Part shown: piece by piece, positions 54,701 through 64,000 of the stretch
How the letters are laid out: the number at the start of each line of letters is the position of its first letter
Numbering within the stretch: position 1 is the first letter of the stretch
Assembly: GCA_014773175.1 (NCBI GenBank)
Contig: VXCM01000144.1
Span: 118,999 to 182,998, forward strand
Direction of reading: 5' to 3'
DNA length: 64,000 nt
Source: Lucifuga dentata
Lineage: Eukaryota; Chordata; Actinopteri; Ophidiiformes; Bythitidae
The notes under the pieces: model-generated
Seen by the model: the letters and a program-made list of their open reading frames with translations, nothing else
What the model was told of the DNA's origin: nothing
The model's database searches: none
Program-made: the position numbers and the translations under genes

Positions 54701-57700
54701 AGGCCACGGCTCATATGCTGGAACTATACTCTATAAAATATCCTTCAAAGAATGATTGAAATATTCTACACAATTTCCTCTTTACTGAAAAGAAACTTAT
54801 TAGAAAAGGCAAAAATCTGTTTTCCCCTCCTCAAAAGCCACTCAGTGTTTAAGTACTTAAAGACAAGTGTTAAAGGTGGCAAGAAGTGGTGACCTAACAA
54901 GATGACATCACCTTATTTTGACAGTTGCCCCATTTAATGTGGAAACGATTAAAGAGGAAGACAAAGAGGGATTTCAAATGTTACCCATTAAAGTTAACCA
55001 CCAAATTACATGGGATTTTATAGGTCGTAAATAAGAAAATGCTGCTAGATTTTGCCCTCCTCTAGCCACTGTCGAACCTCCCCAGTGAGTGTGTGTGTGT
55101 GTTGCCAAGCTCAGGGAGAGAGTCCTCACAACGGGATTCACTCGCCTGCTGCAGACACACAGCACACCAGGATGTAGACAGTAGACACACACACACACAC
55201 ACACACTCATTCATAATCAGCATATTTCAACAGTATTCAGGCCGATCAAATTGCAGCCCTTTCTTCGTGAGCCACCCCCAACATGGATCGCGTTAACAGG
55301 GCTGACTGCGGTATACAGTAATTCTTGGAAAGCGATGGGCAGGCTTTTTACAGTTTATTATCTCACACATCTCCCTCTCATCCATCCATGAAGCCATCAC
55401 GGCAAAGAATCTCTCAACACTTTCACCATTGCACCTCATTCTCTGGACCATTTGGTTGCTATTTACTACCAAAGAAGTTTACAGCAAATTGTTCCTTCCT
55501 CTCATTTTTCTTCCTTTTTTTTTCTTCCTTTGTATTCCCTCCCCATTCTGATCTGTATTATGGTATTTCATTGTGTTTTGTTTGTTTCTCTGTGACTCCT
55601 TTCATCTGCCGGTCTGTCTGGCTTCATATCATTTTTTAAAGTGGACCCAAATGCTTTCCCTGGCACTTGCCAGCAAGCACTTCCAGTAAGTCTGAGACAT
55701 AAATTGAATATTTGCAAAAAGACAAATAAATACAAGTGTAAATAGGCTCTTGGAAATAGCCTTAGCAACTTCTGTGTATAATTAAGCTGTCGTCTGTGCG
55801 CATATGTGTCCATTTGTGTGCGCCTGTAATTATGTGTACAAGAGAAAGAGAAAGGAGAAAAGAGTGCAAGATGTTAGCAATTGTGTTTGTGATTCTCCAT
55901 TAGTGTGTGCGAGTGACTAAATGCTCTTTTTAACAAATGTGTGAAATGTTCCTCGTGGAGCTGGAAATGACTTAGAGCCCCCTAGGTGACAGTAAAAGGG
56001 TCCTTTTCCGTGTTGGCAGACATCGGAGTGACGCCCCACCTCCGACCACCCAACGCCCCCCTCACCTCCAGCATGACCAGCAAAAACACCAGTACGGGCT
56101 GGCATTTATCTTATGGCTTAACGTCTTACTGATTCACTGCTGTCTGGCTGTGCTTCCAAATGAGCTTCCAGGAACACAAGTAAAGAGGGAAAAGAGGGAG
56201 AGGAAAAAGAAAAGAGAGAAGGAATGACATAGTTGGCATTGTGGACTATGATTCAGTGTAACCAATACAAGTCTGGCATCTTTGAATATCATAATCAGGG
56301 ATGATGGGGCAACCCCTCTGTTTTTCCTTCTGTTGTTTGTGTGTATGTCTACATACGTGTGTATGTGTGTGCTTGATCATGCACCAGAGTGTCACCAGTG
56401 AGTTGGTGTGTTTATGTGTGGGTATTGTGTCTGGAATGAGTGGTCATTGTATTCCAGACGTGTGGTGTGTTGGGTGCTGAGTGATTCACTCCTACCAGCA
56501 TCTGTTGTCTAACTCTGCAGTCTCTGATTAACACACACCACTGACCCAATCCAAACTGACCGGATCTGACCACACCTCCATAAATACAACCCAGACAACA
56601 GGATGGAACCACGACATGCCACAAATAACGCATGTCAATAATACACAGCATGTTCAAAAATAATTTTGTCACTTACATAAATGCATAGCAGCAGAATAAA
56701 AATTGTAATTCAGTAATTTTGTTAGACTTTTCGAACTGCCAACTTAATTTTAATGAGATGTATTGATGTAGTAATAAACTAGTTTACACTCTAATTTCTT
56801 CATAAAAGCAAAAGTTAAGTTACGTCATGGTAGCAACGTTTAAAATTGCGATTTAAATTCTTGTCTCGTGAAGAAAGCCAAGAAGAAATAATTACAACAG
56901 ACCTTTGTGATGTGAGCTGGGTGTCTCTCCTGATGTGGCCATGTGTCTTCTGATAGGCGTCTCACCTGTGTGTGTGTGTGTGTGTGTCTGCTGGCCTGAT
57001 ATGTTACTTGCTCAAACTCTATTGTATGTACCCTCACCCTAGTTGTGCCTCTTTTTTTNTTTTTTTTTTTTTTTTTTTTTTTTGGTGCACAGTCTGCAAG
57101 AATTCTAAGAGTATTTCAAAGTCATAAAGTCTTCAGAAAATAAATGAAAATGTGTTGATATATAGATATAGATTTACTAGCAACATGATGTAGGCCCTAC
57201 ATACTCAATAGATAGACTCTGGGCCAGTTCAGGATTAAAATACAACTTAATCTGAACTGAGAATAAAACTTTTACTTGGGTTCTTTCACTGTAAATCAGT
57301 TGCCAGTGACACCCAGATCACTTTGCCAGTCTGTCAACTGTCAACTGTCATCCTTCACCTACTAGCAGCAACAAGTTTGTTGGCACAAATAAAAATTAGC
57401 CAATTAGAAGAAATTAAAAACCACCCGGACTAAAATATGCATTCGTTGCAGCCAAAGCAAGCACGTATGCTTGATCTGCAATAAAACATTGGCCATTGTG
57501 ATGAGTTGTAACATAAAATCCCACTATGGCACCAAACATGCCCATTATGAACAAAACAGGTAAGAACCGCAAAATGCAACCAGCAGAAATCATCATATCA
57601 AGCTACCAACAGATATTATGCAGCCAGCTTTTACAACAAAACACCAAATAAAGCAGGTTAATCATTCAACTACAGGCTGCTATCTGGGCATCATTCAAAT

Positions 57701-58787
57701 TTGAGTTATGGCATGTTTATCCCATAGTTACATAAGTCTGTTTCTCTTTGCAGTCAAATAAACTTTACTGCCAGAAAGCTAGTGGAGGTACACTGTAGAG
57801 TTTAGTGTACTTGGGGGCTGAACTAAGTTGAACTTTGGGTGCAAAACCAGTCAAAATATCAACAAAGTACGTGGATGTTTTGCTCATGCAACTATTTAGA
57901 AGAGCACATCTGTGTCCTTGAACCACTCAGAAAAATGCCAAAATGTTTTGTCAATGCTTGCAACAAAGTTTTTTAGGCTTTGAACGCAGAGCCCACCTGT
58001 GACTTGATTTCTGACATCGCTAAGCCCACCTGGAAGAGTTGTCCAAAAAGTAGATTACAGACAGTGTTTCCTTCATCAGTTCAGCCATTTTCACAAACTA
58101 TAATAACTATAATATCTCTCTCCTGGCATCATGAACTGTAGAAGTGCGTCAACACCACTGTTTACAAGAGGTAAACATGGCAGTGAATCCGCCTCTACTG
58201 AAGCCAGGGTAATAAACATTAAAATTATGAGGTTCACTGAAATATATTCACAGAAATTCAATTAAGAAGAGCAAGAAATTTAATCTTGATAAATCCACTA
58301 CTGCCAGGATGACATGCTTTTCAGGACAGAAATATTGGAAATGAAGTGGTACATCAATGATATCCTATAGAATAAGAAATGGGGGGACGGGACACACACT
58401 GTTAGCCCAGAATCTGTTTCAAATTTTAAAAAATCCATTGTATTTTACTTAATAATTTGAAGTAAGACTACATTACTTAGACATTTTAAGTAGACTGTGC
58501 TAATTCCAAATAATCACTTTTTGCACTAGTATCTTTAAGTTGAAAACATTTTTTAAAAAATCAAGTTTTGGCCAGGGCCACGCCCCTTTATCAGCACTGC
58601 AGCACCTCATTGGCTACCTCACGGGGAGCTTGATTTTCCCTTGCAGTGAACAAGTCTGGGTTATGCTAACAGGAAATCATAAGGGGAAAAAAAACAACTT
58701 TCAATCTTTTTCAATCTTGTTTTTAATTTATTTTTTTTAAGTTTGTTTTCTGTATTTCACTCAAGTCGCCTTCTCTTTTAACAACAG

Positions 58788-59035
58788 CACGGCGGCACGG
58801 TGGCACAGTGGTTAGCACTGTTGCCTAGCAAGAAGGTTCTGGGTTTGATTCCCGGCCGGAGCAAGGCCTTTCTGTGTGGAGTTTGCATGTTCTCCCTGTG
58901 CTTGCATGGGTTTCCTCTGGGTGCTCCAGTTTCCCCCACCGATACAAAAACATGTACAGATTGTGTGTTGTATGTCGGGACCCCTTTGAAAACGAGATGT
59001 GACATCTCAAGAGGTTTATCCTAATAAATAAAATT
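58788..59035 (+). mobile_element. tRNA-derived SINE-like repeat
   Basis: Carries a perfect RNA polymerase III A box, TGGCACAGTGG (58801-58811), and a B box GGTTTGATTCC (58842-58852, one change from consensus), the spacing of a tRNA-derived head. The body (TGTGTGGAGTTTGCATGTTC and GTTTCCTCTGGGTGCTCC) is a very common fish repeat, and the tail is AATAAATAAAATTT. Flanks TTTAACAA and TTTAAACAA may be a decayed target duplication. Confidence 0.75.
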
Positions 59036-59147
59036 TAAACAATGCAGAAAGGACAAGTTCGAGAGGCTGCAGTCAAACCNGGTTTATCCTAATAAATAAA
59101 ATTTAAACAATGCAGAAAGGACAAGTTCGAGAGGCTGCAGTCAAACC
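59013..59147. repeat. 67-nt exact duplication across N at 59080
   Basis: 59013-59079 is repeated at 59081-59147. Probable unmerged contig ends at the 3' end of the SINE. Confidence 0.88.
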
Positions 59148-59311
59148 GCCATTGTTTTTGATCATTTTTGCACGGTTGGTAGTTAATTGTACTTAAATTT
59201 TTAATTACAACTCTCTTTATGTCTACTCAAACATTTGAGTACACTTATCTAGAACTCCAGTTAAGTGTACTCAAATGTTTAAGTAGAATTAACTAGCGTT
59301 CTGGTGCATTG

Positions 59312-59436
59312 AACTTTGGTATTAAAGTTGATTTCACTCAAAGTAGTTTTCTCTACTTTGAACTACTTAAATTNAACTTTGGTATTAAAGTTGATTTCAC
59401 TCAAAGTAGTTTTCTCTACTTTGAACTACTTAAATT
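59312..59436. repeat. 62-nt exact duplication across N at 59374
   Basis: 59312-59373 is repeated at 59375-59436. Probable unmerged contig ends. Confidence 0.88.
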
Positions 59437-59600
59437 TTTTTCAGTTGCCTCAAATGTTTTAAGTAAAGTCAACTTATCCAGGCTTACAGTGCAAGAGCAG
59501 ATTATCTCGTTTTTCACGTAATACAAAGTACTATTCAACCAAATCCAACACTTTCATCCATTACATTCAGATTATTTCTACCAACCAGAAGCTACATTTC

Positions 59601-59852
59601 ACTTTATTTAGTCATCACCATGTGTCTGTAATATGTGGCTTCCTTTCTCCCTGCAATGGAGTAGATGACGGCTACATCGCTGCGAGTACTCAGAGATGCT
59701 GCCTTAGTCAGCTTCTTCCATGAGATCTGGGGAAGATCAGCCACAACTCCATGCAGACGCAAGTCCTTGAGGAAGATGTTAAAAAAGGCAGCCGCATTTA
59801 TCCCATTTGTGGCTGTTTTCAGAACTGGGAACAACGCCGTCTTTATGGTGTG
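59601..59852 (-). CDS. Unidentified exon-like open frame (possible terminal exon or pseudogene)
   Basis: Minus-strand frame of about 80 codons with protein-like composition, including NIFLKDLRLHGVVADLPQIS, DVAVIYSIAGRKEA and YYRHMVMTK before TAA. The stop overlaps an AATAAA hexamer, as in a very short 3' UTR. I cannot assign a family. It has no obvious start or splice acceptor and may be a repeat-derived or decayed fragment. Confidence 0.2.
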
Positions 59853-61317
59853 GTTTTATCTTGCTCGAGACAAAGCCAAGAATGGTTGCTGTCTTGTGAT
59901 GTCCACTGCGTAAATCTGTCTCGGCGCTCTTGTTTGGCAGAGGGGAGAGGTGAGAGAATGATAAAGAATTGGAGAGTAGAGGGGGGGAAAGATGGGCAGG
60001 GGGAGATAATGAAGACAGAGTGAGATGGACAGAGGACTTACATGGAAAATCCGCAGAGGAAGAAAGTTGAGGACAGACATGCAAAGAGATGAGGATACAG
60101 GAAAAGGAGGATGTCTGGCTATTAAGCATCCAGTACAGTGTGTGCTTTTAGGAACAACTCATCCCTCCAACCACCTAAGCTCCTTTTGAATAACTTACCA
60201 TAAATAGAGGTTTCTAATCGACTTACTCATCAAAGGGGGGTTTCATTACAAGGGCCTGTGAATAAGGAAGAATGAGGTGTTCCTCCAGATTACAACTCCC
60301 CAAGTTGGTCTTTGAGAATTGGGGGGGGTACAATCGAGTACAATAGAGTCAGCCAGGGTGGGAGCTGCTCAGATAAGTACTCTTCGGAATCAGGAGAGGG
60401 GCAGAAGAAAACAACATGTTTCTTCTGCCAGCATATTCCTAGAGAGCCTCTCCAAACCGAAACTGAATATTACTGTCTGAATATGTGCACAGAGATATTT
60501 ACCTTGGCTAAGAAGATTACGTTTCTAAATGTTGTTAAGTGGTTCAGTCAACATTTGGACTTTTTTTTCCCCCCTCAGACAAACGTACTGCACTGACTCA
60601 GATAATTGCAGTTGATTAACATCCAAGAGCTGAACAAAGCGCGTTTATCAGATTCATTCACAGAAACGCGGATCGTAACTCGTACGCGTGTGTCTCAAAG
60701 CGTGCGCCTGCATATGTACACACGGCAGCCATACACACCCACACACCAGCCTCCTTGATGCCTCAGTAACCCTTCATTAAGGGTAGAAAACACAAGCAAA
60801 GTGAGGAGACAGGCCATGCTTTGTTAAGCTGTTGGGGGAGTTAAGTGATGCTGCCGAGTGTGTGTGCTCAGCGGATTAGTCTTAACTGTCTTTGGCGTTG
60901 ATGAGATTTATCATAAAGGGTAATGTCATAACCATATCATCAACACAATGGCTCCTCAGCCGCGATTAAAGGAGATTTGGCGTGCCGGGATCTTTGAAGT
61001 CTCAGACGAGGTACACAAACACTGCAACATTATCCTGAGGCGAGCGAGCCAAAAATAAACTGATACACAAACTACGACAGAAAACAAAGGACAGAGAGAA
61101 TGGTATGAGCGGTGAAAAGGTGGTAGATTTTTTTGGGGGGATGACCGCAGGAACTCAGAAGGTGCATTCCCATTCATCTTATTCCGTGTGTGTGTGTTTG
61201 ATGTGTCAGAAAAAATATGACAAACACACAGCTGTATTGGCAGCAACATTATCGCCACAACCTGCTACACAAGCCTATGAGGAAACAACAGCTCCTTTGT
61301 AAGCATGTTTATGTGAG

Positions 61318-61352
<35 letters not shown>

Positions 61353-63323
61353 TTGGCAGACCTTATTACCATACAGCCCCTCTCTAATCCTGCCCTTCCT
61401 CTCTCCCACCTATAATATGGCTGCATATCCGTGAGCCAGGCTAAAGTCGGAGAAGACTCTGCCGTTGAGCAGAGGGCGATCAGAGGGCACCTAATTGGAA
61501 ACACACACTGACTCACAGCCTCGCTACCAAGGGAAGGTGCAGAGTGTGTGTCTGAGTGCATGCATGTGCCCATGTGCTTGCGAGTGAGAAAACCCTGATG
61601 AATAAAGGTTTGAATTGCGAAAGAGACAAACTCACTCTGCGTGACATCTGACTAAATACTTTCATTGTTTCTCCTGCTAAAAACAAGTATCGAGTATCGT
61701 GGCTGGGAGAGCAAAGAGACAGTGTTCGGGGACCTGCCTCGTTAACTTACCCCAACGTGTGCTCACTGCAAAAAATATCAATTGTTGGAAGTTAGTTCAT
61801 CTGATATTCAGCGTTAATATTTCCAATAATGGAGAAAGCTGCTACTTGGCTAAGATCACTCCACCTTCAAACGAGTCATTTTCTTGAGTGGAATCTCCCT
61901 GTTCTGCCTTTTTCTGAGATATTTGCGCTACTAGAAAAATCCTTAATTTCTAAAAAAAATCCCTGAATGGGTAAAACTGCTGAAAACATATGTATTTATG
62001 TTTGTTAGAGGAAATTTTGACTTCTTTCAGAAAACTGTGATGCTAAGACTAAGTGCTGAGGTGGATTTTTTTGCAGTGTAGTTACTGTGCGTGGGTGTCT
62101 GCATGTGTAGACATTTGACCTTTTGTGTTTCAGTGTCTTAACACCAATTCAATAGCGGTAAAAGAGAAAAGAGTGTTTGAAGGCTGTTTATTCATCTGAA
62201 AAGGGTAAAACTATGTAACCCTGTGCACTACTACTTGGAACCATTCTGAGGCCTCTTGGAAAGATTTAGTACGAAGAAAATGCGATTGATACTGGGAGAA
62301 CTTGAGGTTTCTTTCACCGAGGTCTGAAATATGCTCCCGGCATTCAAGTCATATGAGGATGAAAAGCTATCGGTCCAGGGAGTTAATTTAAAGCGAAAAA
62401 TCTGTGGCTATATGGTTGAATTCTTTACTCTCTGTATCACATTTCAAATGACTCCAAGCGCTTGAGTGCGATTCAGCGTTTGGATTGTTTGATTGTTTGG
62501 GGCTGTCTGGGCTCTCAGTCATGTGGCAGTGCTCCTCAGGACACAGGCCAAACTCATAGCATATGTTGGAAGGGTATGACAGGAGTTCAGTGAGTGTGTG
62601 TTTTTGAAGTGTACGCACACAGACACCCACACACTGAGAAATGGCCTTTGTTTGAAGGATATGTTTTTGGCAAGCGCTTACACACATTCATGAATAATAA
62701 ATGCGTGTGAGTGAGTACGTGTGTGTTTGGACAGACAGTAACACAGGCACGCACGCACGCACACGCACGCACTTTCTCTTTTTGTCTATGTCATGCTTAT
62801 ATACAAGCACATACAAAAATTCAGCAAATAAACACAAGCATGATTTATCTTAATTTTTTGTTTGGCTTTCCTGTGTTATCTGTAAATAGAAAGGTCAAAG
62901 ACATCTGGTTGACCGGGACAGTGATACCATCTATCTGTGTCATATGCATGAGGTATGAATGTGTGTGTGAAAATGTGTGTGTTTCGATCCCACACAGCTG
63001 CAGAGTTCTGCCAAACACAGATCCCTGTAAGGTCATTTATACACCTTAGCTGTGTGTTTTTGTGAACATTAATATCTGGAACATCTGCGTACCTCTGTGG
63101 TTGAGACTTGGCAAACTCTCCAAAGTTTGCCTTGACCCCGTGACACGATCAAAAACATATTTGTACCAACCTTATCTTAAGAGTGGCTTTTATCCGCCAT
63201 GCTGACTGCTGCTCTGGTATTTTTTCTGTTTCTCATTCTTTCTTGCTCTCCTTCCTTCCTCTTTTCCCTCCATCACTGATCTCAAGGATTTCCTCTATTA
63301 TTCACTTGTTTTTGTCCCTTTAC

Positions 63324-63382
<59 letters not shown>

Positions 63383-63435
63383 CCCCTCTCCCTCCCTCCC
63401 TCCCTTTATTCTTCTGAAACCCTCTTTTGATTCAG
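59853..63435. other. Non-coding block with possible regulatory DNA
   Basis: Repeat-poor sequence at about 60590-60960 and 61350-61560 (the second contains CTATAATATGG, a MEF2-like site), (AG)n at 61319-61350, short CA-type tracts near 62750, and (CT)n at 63329-63378. No gene was recognised. Confidence 0.5.
63329..63378. repeat. (CT)n microsatellite
   Basis: About 25 CT dinucleotides passing into CCCTCC repeats just before the candidate exon at 63436. Confidence 0.9.
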
Positions 63436-63534
63436 GATGTGCCAGTTTGGGTGGTGATGATGGAGTTCCCCAGACCCTGGAGGGGTATTGGAGCCGCAGG
63501 AACACTGGTCTCCGCCTCTCCATGCGTCGGCATT
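63436..63534 (+). CDS. Candidate isolated internal exon, unidentified
   Basis: A long pyrimidine tract and TTCAG acceptor precede a 99-nt stretch ending at a consensus GTAAGT donor. Length is a multiple of three and two frames are open: one hydrophobic (DVPVWVVMMEFPRPW), one basic at its end (GYWSRRNTGLRLSMRRH). It could belong to the next gene downstream. No family recognised; it may be fortuitous. Confidence 0.25.
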
Positions 63535-63711
63535 GTAAGTGTGGGCTAATCGTTAGAGCAAGGCCTCAAAGAAAGTGGACAAAAGGTCATGGTAGGTCAC
63601 TTTAGCATCCTAACATGAAAGGAGCTCACAGTTTCAATGAGGATTAACCAAAAATTCCATTGACTGCAACACTATGGGAGCTGCCAGCATCTTATACATG
63701 TGAATTCCCCA

Positions 63712-63826
63712 CCCAAAGGAAACCTCTCTTCTCTCCTCTCCTCTCCTCTCCTCTCCTCTCCTCTCNCCCAAAGGAAACCTCTCTTCTCTCCTCTCCTCTC
63801 CTCTCCTCTCCTCTCCTCTCCTCTCC
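63712..63826. repeat. (CTCCT)n microsatellite with a 54-nt duplication across N at 63766
   Basis: 63712-63765 is repeated from 63767, each copy starting CCCAAAGGAAACC and continuing as CTCCT pentamers. Contig-end artefact within a real pentanucleotide repeat. Confidence 0.88.
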
Positions 63827-64000
63827 TGACAAACAAATGCTCATCTACACATGCAGTCACACACATAAACACACATACATACGGGCACACAAACACACAA
63901 TGTGCACATAATTCAGTGTCGGGAGCACTAACGGTCAAACTCTGACCCTTGACCCCCTTAGGTGCCTTTCATTCAGCCTTTGTGTGTGTGTGTGTTTGTT

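Larger units (their letters stand above)
47744..58396. other. Long gene-poor block
   Basis: 10.6 kb with (TG)n at 47916-47946, poly-A/N/poly-A at 50841-50877, (CT)n at 51739-51780, short (CA)/(TG) tracts near 55090, 55187 and 56970, and poly-T/N at 57052-57083. I recognise no gene, RNA or complete transposon. Open frames here are short and without recognisable motifs. Confidence 0.55.
58397..59491. mobile_element. Foldback element with a nested tRNA-like SINE
   Basis: Left end CACTGTTAGCCCAGA and right end TCCAGGCTTACAGTG are inverse complements with three mismatches. The arms are rich in AAGTAnACT/TACTTAA motifs. The interior carries the SINE-like unit at 58788-59035 and two single-N duplications, so its true length is about 130 bp less. 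No clear target duplication. Confidence 0.6.

Noticed and set aside
57414..57596. 60-codon hydrophobic minus-strand frame
   Set aside because: Short, without homologous motif or splice signals; likely chance.
58800..59024. 74-codon frame in the SINE-like repeat
   Set aside because: A familiar spurious translation of the tRNA-like repeat.
63727..63826. Evenly repeated CTCCT units considered as a repeat-spacer array
   Set aside because: Simple pentanucleotide microsatellite without spacers; no CRISPR, and the genome is eukaryotic.

Overview
The window is vertebrate nuclear DNA, almost certainly from a ray-finned fish (probably a spiny-rayed teleost). The support is two intron-containing genes with teleost-type proteins, abundant (CA)n/(CT)n microsatellites, fish-type dispersed repeats and no prokaryotic gene organisation. 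It is draft-assembly sequence: many single N characters sit in poly-T, poly-A or microsatellite tracts, and six of them separate exact 54-67 nt direct repeats, which look like unmerged contig ends.

Layout. 1-8600 is upstream non-coding DNA with a few blocks that look like conserved regulatory sequence. 8611-14680 is tyrosine hydroxylase (th): a CRE and TATA-like promoter, 13 coding exons giving a 489-residue protein, and a 3' UTR of about 0.9 kb. 13774-16890 is the short th-igf2 spacer. It holds a 5'-truncated RTE-type LINE with a 10-bp target duplication and no insulin gene. 16897-26010 is insulin-like growth factor 2 (igf2, probably the igf2b ohnologue): a TATA promoter, four coding exons giving a 216-residue precursor once a 66-nt assembly duplication in exon 3 is discounted, and a candidate 3' UTR of about 3.4 kb. 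26020-64000 is gene-poor. It contains microsatellites, a second copy of a 478-bp solo LTR (the first lies inverted in igf2 intron 3), TTAA-ended foldback elements, two further foldback elements (one holding a nested tRNA-like SINE), a 42-nt perfect palindrome, and two unidentified exon-like stretches near 59.6 kb and 63.4 kb.

The two genes do unrelated jobs: catecholamine synthesis and growth-factor signalling. They are neighbours because the window keeps part of the ancient vertebrate TH-INS-IGF2 cluster; here TH and IGF2 are adjacent in the same orientation and INS is missing between them. I found no RNA gene, CRISPR array or prokaryote-like system, and nothing that amounts to a new multigene system. 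The most unusual items are the structural ones: palindromes, nested foldback elements, inverted twin LTRs, and splice sites embedded in microsatellites.
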